Notes under the pieces: generated by a model | The model's input: only the letters and a program-made list of their open reading frames with translations | Database searches by the model: none | What the model was told of the DNA's origin: nothing | Shown: piece by piece, positions 17,449 through 26,024 of the stretch | Numbering within the stretch: the first letter of the stretch is position 1 | Layout of the letters: every line of letters begins with the position of its first letter | NCBI GenBank assembly: GCA_964502145.1 | Contig: CAZCVI010000034.1 | Location: 1-64,000 of the forward strand | Length of the DNA stretch: 64,000 bases | Direction: 5' to 3' | DNA from: CAZCVI01 sp964502145 | GTDB lineage: Bacteria > Acidobacteriota > Aminicenantia > UBA2199 | Translations under genes and position numbers: made by a program

Positions 17449-19941
17449 TTATTCCTTGTCTCGCGCCGCATCAACCTCTTCACGTCTTAACTTCATTCTC
17501 TCTTCTATGAACACCAGAGTTTTTTCCACTATTTCCAGATTTGGGTGTCCTCCGGGAAACAATGTTCTTAATATGTGGACAGCTTTTTGGCTGAAAAAGC
17601 GGGCGCTGTCGAGATTGTTCAGATCAAGATAGATGAGGGAAAGGTTATTGTAGGATTGAGCAAAGTCGGGATGATTGGGGGCCAGCACGGCTTCCCTTAT
17701 CTGGATGGCTTTCTCTTGAAATGCCAATGCCTTTTCCATCTGGCCAAGGGCTTGATGGATGGTGGATAAATTATTGTAGGATGTGGCTAAGTCGGGATGA
17801 TTGGGGGCCAGCACGACTTCCCATATCTTGATGGCTTTCTCTTGAAATTCCAATGCCTTTTCCATCTGGCCAAGGGCTTGATGGATGGTGGATAAATTAT
17901 TGTAGGATGTGGCTAAGTCGGGATGATTGGGGGCCAGCACGACTTCCCATATCTTGATGGCTTTCTCTTGAAATTCCAATGCCTTTTCCATCTGGCCAAG
18001 GGCTTGATAGATGGCAGATAAATTATTGTAGGATGCGGCTAAGTGGGGATGATTGGGGGCCAGCACGACTTCCAATATCTGGATGGCTTTCTCTTGAAAT
18101 TCCAATGCCTTTTCCATCTGGCCAAGGGCTTGATAGATGGCAGATAAATTATTGTAGGATTGGGCTAAGTCGGAATGATTGGGGGCCAGCACGGCTTCCC
18201 TTATCTGGATGGCTTTCTCTTGAAATGCCAATGCCTTTTCCATCTGGCCAAGGGCTAAATAAATGGCGGATAAATTATTGGCCAGGGCGGCCAAATTTTT
18301 GTCATTGTCCGTGATAAAAGAGAGCAACTGGGCAGCAAAATCCACCCACTCCGCTCTCGTCAGGGGATTGTCGCCGGGTTTTGGATATAACTTCCATTTC
18401 AAGCTATCAATTAAAACCGTGCATTTGTGGGCATCGGGCTTTGTTTGGGACCGTAATACATGGGAAACGACCTGATGCATCACCGCCGCATTACTCTTCT
18501 CATCTGCTTTTAACCAGCCTTTGGTTAGTAATCCGGTTAGACCATCCAAACTCTCCAATTTTAATAACTCTTTTATGGTGCGCCGCGAAATAAACTGCGC
18601 GGGCAACAGGGATACATTCATGGCTATTTTTTCTTCCTGCGGGGTTAAGGCGGATATGGCAAACAAGGTTTGCAAATGATGGTAAAAGGGTTTTAATTTG
18701 CTTTCATCGTGCCAATACGTGGCTACCCCTTCTTTCACTTCCTGAGACAAATCAAACCCTTTGGCTTTAAGCAATTGGTATAACTCTGCGGCAGTTAAAC
18801 CGGCATTGGTGGCAGTACGGGCTAATAACTCGATGGTCAGGGTGTGACACCCACTCAATTGAATCATCGCTTTAACGGCCTCCTCATCACCCTTGCTGGT
18901 ATAAAATTTGTAAAATAATTCCATACAAGCAGGCTCGGACAAGACTTCCAATGGGTAAAGTGAAAACCCGGCAATCTTATTCCGAGAAGTGACCAGCACG
19001 ACGGCAGGTAAAGAACGAAGCTGAAGCAGGTTCTTATCTTCTGGGTCTTCAATATTATCCACCACCACTAACAATCGGTCCCCAAGTTTGAGTAATGTTT
19101 CCAGCACCACATCCAAAAGCTTGGCAGGGTTTTCGTTGAGATCCAAAGCAAATGATTTGGCGAGAGCAGTAATCAACGATTGCTCCAAGGAACCCCGGTA
19201 ATCGACCCAAGCAGCGCTTTCATATTCTTGGTAATGGTCGAGAAAAAAGCGTTTGCACAGTTCGGTCTTGCCAATCCCACCCAGACCGTTCACCAGCAGC
19301 AGGTGTTTCTTCTGTTGCAGAAGGTTGACTAATTGCTCCAGGTCGGTTTCACGGCCCAGGAGTTTTAAATCCGCATTCTCCGGTGGTGGAAGAGTGAGAA
19401 GACGGGTGCTGGGCATTTTGGTGCCTATTTCTTTTTCCATAAGTTCCAGAACTGAATCGAAACGCTCACGGTCTTTGTCATACAAAGCGGTAATTTTACG
19501 GATGAGATATTTATATGAGTGGATATGGTCGAGGGGTTTAAAACGGGAATCTATTCGGGTTAAGGATTTCCTCTTTCTTAAGAGGTTGATTTCATGATCA
19601 TCATCACTGAGCAGTAGGAAACGGATGCCATTAGTATAAGTATCTGCGTAATTCTTGAAAAAATTACTGACATTGGTTACAATTTTTTCGGTATCTACTT
19701 TAGAAGTAACCTGAAAAGCGATTTTTGCATTCTCATCCCCCAGATCAATAGCCTCATGATTGGGGGTGTCATACTCTAACTTGCGAAGGTTCAAATCATC
19801 AGTGAAATTTAGCAGTTTCGCAACGAAACCCTCGGCGAATTTGTTGATATCGGTGAGAGAAACATAATTATTGAACTTGATTTGCAGCCCCCACCAAGTC
19901 AGTAACGCAATTACTCGTTGAATTTCGATTGGTTGGTTCAT
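17449..19941 (-). CDS. NLR-like protein: SMEK nuclease-like domain-NB-ARC-TPR
   Basis: An 830-residue STAND protein. N-terminal SMEK domain (about 1-150; LLTWWGLQIKFNN, then EAIDLGDENAKIAFQVTSK with a restriction-nuclease-like D...QxxxK pattern), NB-ARC NTPase (about 190-500; VNGLGGIGKTELC, LLVVVDNIED) and six 42-residue TPR units (about 565-815). Two adjacent TPR units are identical at DNA level. The start is uncertain: ATG at 19941 begins the SMEK homology and follows TATAAT by 7 bp (possible leaderless message), whereas ATG at 20019 has AAGGGG upstream but would add 26 hydrophobic residues unlike SMEK. The NB-ARC-TPR part is nearly interchangeable with that of the gene at 12639. Confidence 0.85.
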   Translation of the reverse strand: MNQPIEIQRVIALLTWWGLQIKFNNYVSLTDINKFAEGFVAKLLNFTDDLNLRKLEYDTPNHEAIDLGDENAKIAFQVTSKVDTEKIVTNVSNFFKNYADTYTNGIRFLLLSDDDHEINLLRKRKSLTRIDSRFKPLDHIHSYKYLIRKITALYDKDRERFDSVLELMEKEIGTKMPSTRLLTLPPPENADLKLLGRETDLEQLVNLLQQKKHLLLVNGLGGIGKTELCKRFFLDHYQEYESAAWVDYRGSLEQSLITALAKSFALDLNENPAKLLDVVLETLLKLGDRLLVVVDNIEDPEDKNLLQLRSLPAVVLVTSRNKIAGFSLYPLEVLSEPACMELFYKFYTSKGDEEAVKAMIQLSGCHTLTIELLARTATNAGLTAAELYQLLKAKGFDLSQEVKEGVATYWHDESKLKPFYHHLQTLFAISALTPQEEKIAMNVSLLPAQFISRRTIKELLKLESLDGLTGLLTKGWLKADEKSNAAVMHQVVSHVLRSQTKPDAHKCTVLIDSLKWKLYPKPGDNPLTRAEWVDFAAQLLSFITDNDKNLAALANNLSAIYLALGQMEKALAFQEKAIQIREAVLAPNHSDLAQSYNNLSAIYQALGQMEKALEFQEKAIQILEVVLAPNHPHLAASYNNLSAIYQALGQMEKALEFQEKAIKIWEVVLAPNHPDLATSYNNLSTIHQALGQMEKALEFQEKAIKIWEVVLAPNHPDLATSYNNLSTIHQALGQMEKALAFQEKAIQIREAVLAPNHPDFAQSYNNLSLIYLDLNNLDSARFFSQKAVHILRTLFPGGHPNLEIVEKTLVFIEERMKLRREEVDAARDKE

Positions 19942-20035
19942 AATAAATATTATAAACGATTCCAAATCAAAAAGAAAGGTTCTTCCAAGAAACTCGCCCG
20001 AAATCGTATCCAAGACCATGTTTTCGCCCCTTATT

Positions 20036-20087
20036 AATGCGCCAGGGATGGCGCGTCTACGTAGACGCGACATCCTTGTCGCATTAT
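20036..20087. repeat. Three consecutive stem-loops in a cloverleaf-like layout
   Basis: GCGCCA-GGGA-TGGCGC (20041-20056), the perfect palindrome GCGTCTACGTAGACGC (20055-20070) and GCGACA-TCCT-TGTCGC (20069-20084) follow one another without spacers, and AATGC (20036-20040) can close the whole with GCATT (20083-20087). It lies just upstream of the SMEK-NLR start and next to the chimeric remnant, i.e. at a rearrangement point. No tRNA features are present. Confidence 0.7.
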
Positions 20088-20092
20088 TTTAT

Positions 20093-20464
20093 TCAACTGT
20101 TTCCAAGAACTTCGGATTGCAAGAGTTTCTGTGCTGTAATAATCCCCCGAAGTGCAGCGCCGTTGGCGGGGTCGCTTCCTAATTTCAATCTCTTTTCTAT
20201 GATCGCCAGATTCTTTTCCATTATCGTCAGATTGGGGTGTCCGTTGGGAAACAAGGTTCTTAATATGTGGACGGCTTTTTGGCTAAAAAAGTGGGCGTTG
20301 TCCAGATTATTAAGATCAAGATAGATGCGGGAAAGGTTATTGTAGGATGCGGCTAAGTCTGGATAATTGGGCAAGATGCGGTTCATGTTTTTCAGGTCGT
20401 ACCCGTAAAGGATATTCAGTATTTTTATGCAAATATATTCGGATTGAATACTTTTGTCATTCAT
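20093..20464 (-). pseudogene. Chimeric remnant of a third SMEK-NB-ARC-TPR gene
   Basis: The frame starts with about 35 residues of a SMEK domain different from the neighbour's (IHSE-like SIQSEYICIKILNILYGYDL), then at NYPD jumps straight into the last TPR unit (LAASYNNLSRIYLDLNNLDN) and the common C-terminal tail (HPNLTIMEKNLAIIEKR), followed by about 25 unrelated residues. The NTPase and most of the TPR array are gone, so this is an in-frame internal deletion product of a former full-length gene. A longer frame from 20521 adds only non-homologous residues. Confidence 0.75.
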
Positions 20465-20532
20465 GCCCATGGTCTTGTCAAAAAGAAAGGCCCTAAAGTA
20501 AAAAATCCCGACTGTCCCCAATCTCGTTTAAA

Positions 20533-20655
20533 AAGAAACCACAGATTACACAGATTAAAATGATTTCCACAGATTAAAATAAGGTTATTTAGAAAAATCA
20601 ATTTTTAATCTGTGGAAATCATTTTAATCTGTGTAATCTGTGGTCTTTTTTTTCT
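20533..20655. repeat. Period-9 hairpin element, CACAGATTA family
   Basis: Left arm (about 20537-20580) has CACAGATTA units and right arm (20602-20646) their complements TAATCTGTG, with the interruptions (AAATGATTTC / GAAATCATTT) also complementary; the stem is about 42 bp with an AT-rich loop. It ends 3 bp before the stop of the AAA/PDDEXK_9 gene and could act as its terminator, since the arm is followed by a T-run. Confidence 0.9.
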
Positions 20656-20657
20656 TT

Positions 20658-22397
20658 TTAATTCGTGGGGAGGTTTTTTTCTTTGATAAATATCTTTTTG
20701 CCTAAAAAGGCAATAGCCAGTTGTTTGATGTGGGTGATGCCCCTTTGGCGCAGTTCCATTGCGTATTGTTTGGCTTCAATCTGGGCCAGGGCTGAGGTCA
20801 AGGCTGCTTTTACCGTCTCTTTATCTTCTTGATCAACTGTTTTGAATTCAATGACATAACCGATCTTGGCGATGTCTTTGGGGATAATCATAATATCATA
20901 TCGCCCGTAACCAGACTCACGGTTGGATTTCACTTCATGGGTATTGGTGATCCAGATTAACAGACCGGCCACCAAGGCATGGTAGACTTTCTCTGGTTCA
21001 TTGCCAAAATCATGGAAGCTAAATACGGCCAACACAATCTGTTTTAACATTTTTTCAAAGAGTTTGATATCGCCTTCAATCAGTGCTTTGAGCATTATTT
21101 CCAATGTTTTATTGGATATGGTATTAGTAAAATAACGGTCAACAATACCAGTATAAGTGGCTCTTACTTCACGATTGGGAATTGATAAAGTATAATAGAT
21201 TTTCTCTGAAACATCGTCACGTCGTTTGTCAGTTTGTTTCAAGTATCCGCCCATTAATAGGAAACTCCACAATAAATCCTCTCGTCGGGCGATATCGGTT
21301 AAGATAATATTTTCATCTATGGCTTTTTCTATAGATTCACCACGAATTAATTGTTCTAATTCTTCCTTAAGCTCTTTCCCACCTTTGGTGAGTAACGTCT
21401 CAACGATTTTATTGTCAGAAGTATTGACCCAATAAGGCAAAAACTCTTTTTCTTCATCATTCAAGAAATTAAGAATCGACCAGGGATTATAAATCACCTT
21501 GCCTCCAAAGCGATATCCATTATACCATTGTTGCACCTGTTCCAGCATGTCCAAAACCTGGAAATCCTCCAGCATAATGCTCACTTCGGCTTCTGTGAAA
21601 CCAAAGTAATCACTAAACTTTGATGACAGTAACGTGTACACGCCAAGGTTGTTGAGGCCGGAGAAAATGGACTCCCTGGTAATGCGCATGATTCCTGTTA
21701 CCACTGCTTTTTCAAGATATTGATCGGTGTCTTTTAAGCCACCGCTGAGAAACATGCGCATGAAATTAATTACCTTTTCATAATAGCCAAAATTAAAACC
21801 GGTAAGCGCTGGGGCATCGTATTCATCAATCAGGATCACGGCGCGTTGATTGTAGTACCGGGTTAAGAAAACCAGCAAACGTTCCAAGCTTTTTGTATAA
21901 TCACTGGTGCTGCCTTGGAAATCAATGATGGCTTTATAATATTGTTTTTCTGCTGGTTTCAGTTTGGGGCTTTCAAGTAAATAATCATGGAGTAGATATT
22001 GGTCTTGAATGAGCTTTTTTAAGCTATCCAAGCATGATTTCCAATTGGGGTCCTTGATGTTTCTGAAGGAAAACAAGATAACAGGATACTTACCCATTTT
22101 GTCTATGTACTCTTGACCCGCATTCATAATGGAGAGGGAATCAAACAGGGTTTTATAATTCTGCTGGGGCAATGGGTGTTGTTCGGGGGACCATGTCACG
22201 GGGCTGCATGTGTAAAAATACCCCAGCATGGACATATTAAGAGTTTTACCGAACCGCCGGGGACGGGGAATGAGGAGGATTTTATCTCCGCAATCAATGA
22301 TCTCTTTGATAAACAGGGTCTTATCCACATAATAATAATCTCCAGTGATTACATCTTTAAAATCAGATATCCCGATGGGCAGTTTTTTCTTTTTCAT
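20658..22397 (-). CDS. AAA-ATPase-like / PD-(D/E)XK (PDDEXK_9) protein
   Basis: A 579-residue protein with an N-terminal AAA-ATPase_like domain (about 1-230; PIGISDFKDVITGDYYYVDKT, then RPRRFGKTLNMSML as the P-loop and VILIDEYDAP as Walker B) and a C-terminal PD-(D/E)XK nuclease-like domain (about 470-560) with RYDIMI, YVIEFK and QIEAKQY. Proteins of this type occur in many copies in some bacterial genomes; their role is unclear though transposon- or defence-related roles have been suggested. A close paralogue lies at 48133. It stands alone between hairpin elements. Confidence 0.9.
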   Translation of the reverse strand: MKKKKLPIGISDFKDVITGDYYYVDKTLFIKEIIDCGDKILLIPRPRRFGKTLNMSMLGYFYTCSPVTWSPEQHPLPQQNYKTLFDSLSIMNAGQEYIDKMGKYPVILFSFRNIKDPNWKSCLDSLKKLIQDQYLLHDYLLESPKLKPAEKQYYKAIIDFQGSTSDYTKSLERLLVFLTRYYNQRAVILIDEYDAPALTGFNFGYYEKVINFMRMFLSGGLKDTDQYLEKAVVTGIMRITRESIFSGLNNLGVYTLLSSKFSDYFGFTEAEVSIMLEDFQVLDMLEQVQQWYNGYRFGGKVIYNPWSILNFLNDEEKEFLPYWVNTSDNKIVETLLTKGGKELKEELEQLIRGESIEKAIDENIILTDIARREDLLWSFLLMGGYLKQTDKRRDDVSEKIYYTLSIPNREVRATYTGIVDRYFTNTISNKTLEIMLKALIEGDIKLFEKMLKQIVLAVFSFHDFGNEPEKVYHALVAGLLIWITNTHEVKSNRESGYGRYDIMIIPKDIAKIGYVIEFKTVDQEDKETVKAALTSALAQIEAKQYAMELRQRGITHIKQLAIAFLGKKIFIKEKNLPTN

Positions 22398-22516
22398 CTT
22401 TTTTCACCACACATAGTATAACATCAATACCGGGTGATTTCAACTGGTTAGAAGATGAAGCATGGCTGGACAGTGGATTGACAGAGACTACATTCCCACC
22501 CTTTTAAAAAAGACGC

Positions 22517-22604
22517 CCCCACGAATTTCACGAATTGACACGAATTAAAAAGAAATAGAAGTTTTTTTTCGAGAAATTCGCGTTAATTCGTGTTAATTCG
22601 TGGG
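22517..22604. repeat. Period-9 hairpin element, CACGAATTN family
   Basis: Left arm CCCACGAATTTCACGAATTG and further CACGAATT, right arm AATTCGTGTTAATTCGTGGG, separated by an A/T-rich loop of about 25 bp. It lies in the gap between the adenosyltransferase gene and the AAA/PDDEXK_9 gene (22398-22639); nothing else is seen in that gap. Confidence 0.85.
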
Positions 22605-22639
22605 CCATTCTTTTTCTTTGTCTCATCTATTACTTTATA

Positions 22640-23164
22640 TTACCATGCTTTGAATTCGAGCTTGTTTTCCTGTTTTTCTTCAAAACGAGCCAACATGTAA
22701 ATTAAATCGGAGAGACGGTTGATGTATTTTTTTACGGGTTCGGGAATAGGTTCGTTGTCATCCAAGGTGAGCATACGCCGTTCAGCCCGTCGGGCTATGG
22801 TGCGACAGGTGTCGAGTTTGGCTGACTGCACGGTGCTGCCAGGAATGACAAAACCGGTGAGAGGCACTTCCTGTTCGAAGTGATGAACGTATTGGGTGAG
22901 ACGTTCGACGTCTTCTTCTAAAACGGGGTACTTGTACTCCCCAATAGAAGCCAACGAACCTGCCACGCGGAAAAGATCGTTTTGTATCGCGATGATGATT
23001 TGTTTGATATGTGTAGATTTGACCAGATGTTTGGCTTCGGCGAGAGCAGAATTGAGCTCATCAACGGTTCCATACGCTTCCACCCGGAGATCGTTCTTTT
23101 TTACTCGTTCACCGGTCCATAGGCTGGTTTTTCCCTTGTCACCGGTTTTTGTACTGATTGACAT
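22640..23164 (-). CDS. pduO: ATP:cob(I)alamin adenosyltransferase, PduO type
   Basis: Transfers the adenosyl group of ATP to cob(I)alamin, giving adenosylcobalamin. The 174-residue protein starts with the family motif TKTGDKGKTSLWTGERV and has the substrate-binding VIPGSTVQSAKLDTCRTIARRAERR near residue 110-135 (here split by the arginines that bind ATP), then NRLSDLIYMLARFEE. Length matches the stand-alone PduO/MMAB family. No cobalamin-using enzyme is seen nearby and I find no cobalamin riboswitch upstream. It overlaps nothing and lies 50 bp downstream of the phosphatase gene on the same strand. Confidence 0.92.
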   Translation of the reverse strand: MSISTKTGDKGKTSLWTGERVKKNDLRVEAYGTVDELNSALAEAKHLVKSTHIKQIIIAIQNDLFRVAGSLASIGEYKYPVLEEDVERLTQYVHHFEQEVPLTGFVIPGSTVQSAKLDTCRTIARRAERRMLTLDDNEPIPEPVKKYINRLSDLIYMLARFEEKQENKLEFKAW

Positions 23165-23213
23165 GACTGTTGCTCCTTATTATTCAGAACTGATCAAGCG
23201 ATGACTTGACCTG

Positions 23214-23765
23214 TTAAAATTCTTCGACAAATTCTTTTAAGTGGTAATAAATTTTATGGAAGCCATAACCGCCATGAACCATCTCGTCAAGCGCATCGGT
23301 TACGGTCCACTTCTGGATTTTAACGCGGTATAAAGCGATTGCCACTCCTGTACGATCTGACCCGTGTTTGCAATGAACAAATACGGGCCAATTGGCGGGG
23401 TTAGCCATGATCGCCAAGAAACGCCGGAACTTCTTCTTGGAAGGAAATTCAGCGGAAGTAGTTAATTGATAATAGTTTAAGTTTGTCCCTTTCACCCACT
23501 GCACATCCTTTTTAGAATGCCTGAAATTAACAATCGTTTTAATGCCCAATTTTTGCAGTTCAGCAATGCCCTTTTCCTCTGGTTGCGCACCTCTATAAAG
23601 AACGTCAGAGACTTTATAGAAATTGGCAACCCCGGGCAATGATACTGCCACAGCCCATTTTATTGGGCGATTCTTTTGGGCTTGATCTGCTTTGCCCTGT
23701 ATATTCAAAAACAAGAATAAAATCAATGTGAAATAGATATATTTTTGTTTTCTTAAAGTATTCAT
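23214..23765 (-). CDS. Secreted dual-specificity-type phosphatase
   Basis: A 183-residue protein with a signal peptide (YIYFTLILFLFLNIQGKA) and a cysteine phosphatase domain. The P-loop VHCKHGSDRTG (CX5R) and the upstream general-acid region LTTSAEFPSK are visible. Such exported tyrosine/dual-specificity phosphatases occur in many Gram-negatives; substrates can be phosphoproteins or phosphoinositide-like molecules and cannot be told here. GGAGGAGG lies 8 bp before the ATG at 23765, so the frame from 23801 is too long. Confidence 0.85.
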   Translation of the reverse strand: MNTLRKQKYIYFTLILFLFLNIQGKADQAQKNRPIKWAVAVSLPGVANFYKVSDVLYRGAQPEEKGIAELQKLGIKTIVNFRHSKKDVQWVKGTNLNYYQLTTSAEFPSKKKFRRFLAIMANPANWPVFVHCKHGSDRTGVAIALYRVKIQKWTVTDALDEMVHGGYGFHKIYYHLKEFVEEF

Positions 23766-23848
23766 CACTGATGCCTCCTCCGCTCTTTTTTCGATGAACA
23801 ACCCCGGGTTATGCGATGTTTCATTACCCGGGGCGAGTGGGAAAAGAG

Positions 23849-25855
23849 TTACTTTTCTTCCGGTGCTTCAACCTGCGGGGCAGGTGATTCTACTTGGGGT
23901 GCAGCCGGTTCTTTTTTTAGCCTTTTGATGGCGTCATCGGTAAAGTGATGTTTGGCTTCATCCTCGGTAATATAACCGGTAAGCCACGAGGTGTTCATGG
24001 GGTATTCATGGGGATGGAATATAGTGTGATACCCATGCCAGATCAAGATCGCCAGAGCAGCCAACAGGGCTTCATAATAATGAATGATGCGGGCGACATT
24101 CATCACCCAGACAGGAAAGCTTGTGGGCAATGCCTTGGGAAACCAAAGAATCAAGCCGGTCACTACCATGACGCCAGTGCCCCACATCAACGCCCAAAAC
24201 TCGAATTTCTCGGCAAAATTAAACACGCCGTATCTGGGTTCGTGGCTGTATTCTTGGCCAGCTTTTTTAATGCCCAGGTAATACTTTACTGTTTCAAAGA
24301 AATCGATAAAATCAACTTTGGCAGGTAAACTTTCCTTGAATAAACACTTGCCGCGCTTGGTGACAATCATGTAAACAAAGAAAACGACCATGTTGAGCGT
24401 CATGATCACGGCAGCCAAGCGATGAATCAAACCTCGGACGGCTTCGTTAAGACCTATATTAAACAACCACCGCGCCCAAAAGGTTTCAGGATACTTGAGG
24501 GCAAAGCCGGTAACCACCAACGTGGTGAAAGTAATAAACAACACGAGATGAGACAGGCGCTCAAAGCCGCTCATGCGTTTGACATGTTTTTGTGCCCGCT
24601 GGAATTTAATCTTGTTCCACACGGCCCGCCACCATCCGAGGAGTATATAAAGCAACATGCCAATCACAGAAGCGGTGATTAATATGATGTATAGAATGCG
24701 CACCACCATTTCGATGGTATACCCCTCTTGATGTAGCGCTTTTTTATGGGTAAACGACCTGACAAAGCTGTCAGTGACCTTACCATGACATTTCCCGCAA
24801 GCAGGACCACGATTGGAAATATGCATGCGGGAACTGGGATGATTGGAGGGCAAGGAATGATGGGGGTCATGGCAATCGGCACAGGTGGCGGAAGCACCCA
24901 TGGTGCCCCGTTGGGTTAAGCCATGAAAATCATTCATATAACTGACCACGGGCGAGGTATCCAAGCCATAACGGGCCATCATGCGGTCATTGCCATGACA
25001 CCAGATACACACCTGGGTGGAAGCCCATTGCTTGGCATCCCCGGAACGACTGCGCAATGACGCCATATCATGGTCACCATGACAGGTAGTGCAAGTGGGC
25101 ACATCATTGTTCCCATGCTGCAAGGCAGAACCATGAGCACCGGACCAAAACACCTTGGTTTCATTGGGATGGCATTTCTTACAGGTATTGGCCACGCCGT
25201 TTCGCGAGACCTCTGAATTCTCCGATGCGGATGATAAAATATTGTGTCGGCCATGACAATCACTACAGGTGGCGGCATTCTTGCCTTGCTGGATAGCTTC
25301 CCAATGCACACTGGCTTTATATCGGGAGACCAGATTCCGCTTGGTAATCCCTTTCTCCAATTCAAACAACTTGTCATTGCCATGACACTTGCCACAGGTA
25401 TCGGGCTGCTTGAGCTTGGAAAAAACTGACTCGGGCGATGCCAATGGAAAAATCTGATGGCTACCATGACAGGCCCAGCAGGTGGGAGTACGGGGATTGC
25501 CAGCCTGTGTGGCCATACCGTGAATATCCTTTTCCGTGGCGGCCTTGGCATCTTCATGACAAACACCACAACCGCGGGTTAATGGTTTGTCAGCATGGGG
25601 AACTTCATCAAAACTCGTGGCGCCGAGATGGCACTCTTGACAAGTGACCCCCTCATGCGCACTGCCACGTAAAGGATCCGCCGGAACATATAAATTTAAC
25701 GTCTTGCCCCTGGCAGTAACTGCCTCAAGACTCTTGTCGGAATGACAGGTTAAACAATCCTCGGCTTTCATCTCGGTGGCAGCAGAGATATCTACCCAAG
25801 ATAAAATAAGAACCATGAAAAAAACGGCGCTACACAATAAAGTCTTTCGATACAT
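23849..25855 (-). CDS. Undecaheme cytochrome c fused to cytochrome b membrane domain
   Basis: A 668-residue electron-transfer protein. After a signal peptide the first 370 residues contain 11 CXXCH heme-c sites (CLTCH, CQECH, CGVCH, CWACH, CGKCH, CSDCH, CKKCH, CTTCH, CIWCH, CADCH, CGKCH). The C-terminal 270 residues form a cytochrome b561/formate-dehydrogenase-gamma-like membrane domain with histidines in FERLSHLVLF, GLIHRLAAV, IIHYYEALLA and WHGYHTIFHPH that can hold b hemes. The fusion would pass electrons between the quinone pool and periplasmic acceptors or donors. A proline/alanine-rich tail ends the protein. The CcsA/ResB genes upstream are the likely heme ligation machinery. Confidence 0.9.
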   Translation of the reverse strand: MYRKTLLCSAVFFMVLILSWVDISAATEMKAEDCLTCHSDKSLEAVTARGKTLNLYVPADPLRGSAHEGVTCQECHLGATSFDEVPHADKPLTRGCGVCHEDAKAATEKDIHGMATQAGNPRTPTCWACHGSHQIFPLASPESVFSKLKQPDTCGKCHGNDKLFELEKGITKRNLVSRYKASVHWEAIQQGKNAATCSDCHGRHNILSSASENSEVSRNGVANTCKKCHPNETKVFWSGAHGSALQHGNNDVPTCTTCHGDHDMASLRSRSGDAKQWASTQVCIWCHGNDRMMARYGLDTSPVVSYMNDFHGLTQRGTMGASATCADCHDPHHSLPSNHPSSRMHISNRGPACGKCHGKVTDSFVRSFTHKKALHQEGYTIEMVVRILYIILITASVIGMLLYILLGWWRAVWNKIKFQRAQKHVKRMSGFERLSHLVLFITFTTLVVTGFALKYPETFWARWLFNIGLNEAVRGLIHRLAAVIMTLNMVVFFVYMIVTKRGKCLFKESLPAKVDFIDFFETVKYYLGIKKAGQEYSHEPRYGVFNFAEKFEFWALMWGTGVMVVTGLILWFPKALPTSFPVWVMNVARIIHYYEALLAALAILIWHGYHTIFHPHEYPMNTSWLTGYITEDEAKHHFTDDAIKRLKKEPAAPQVESPAPQVEAPEEK

Positions 25856-26024
25856 ATTCGACCTCCTTGGTTCAGAACCAAGACAACTTGATTTGAATGA
25901 TAGGTTACCAGCTTAAATTCAAACGTTAATACAAGAATACAACCAAACAATAAAACAATAACACAAAATAATCAATAGTGATTCGTTAAAAAATCATTAA
26001 AAATACGATATCCAGCCCAGATAC

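Noticed and set aside
22398..23213. Cobalamin riboswitch near the adenosyltransferase
   Set aside because: No sequence resembling the conserved B12 box GCCACTG or the expected multi-stem arrangement upstream of the gene.
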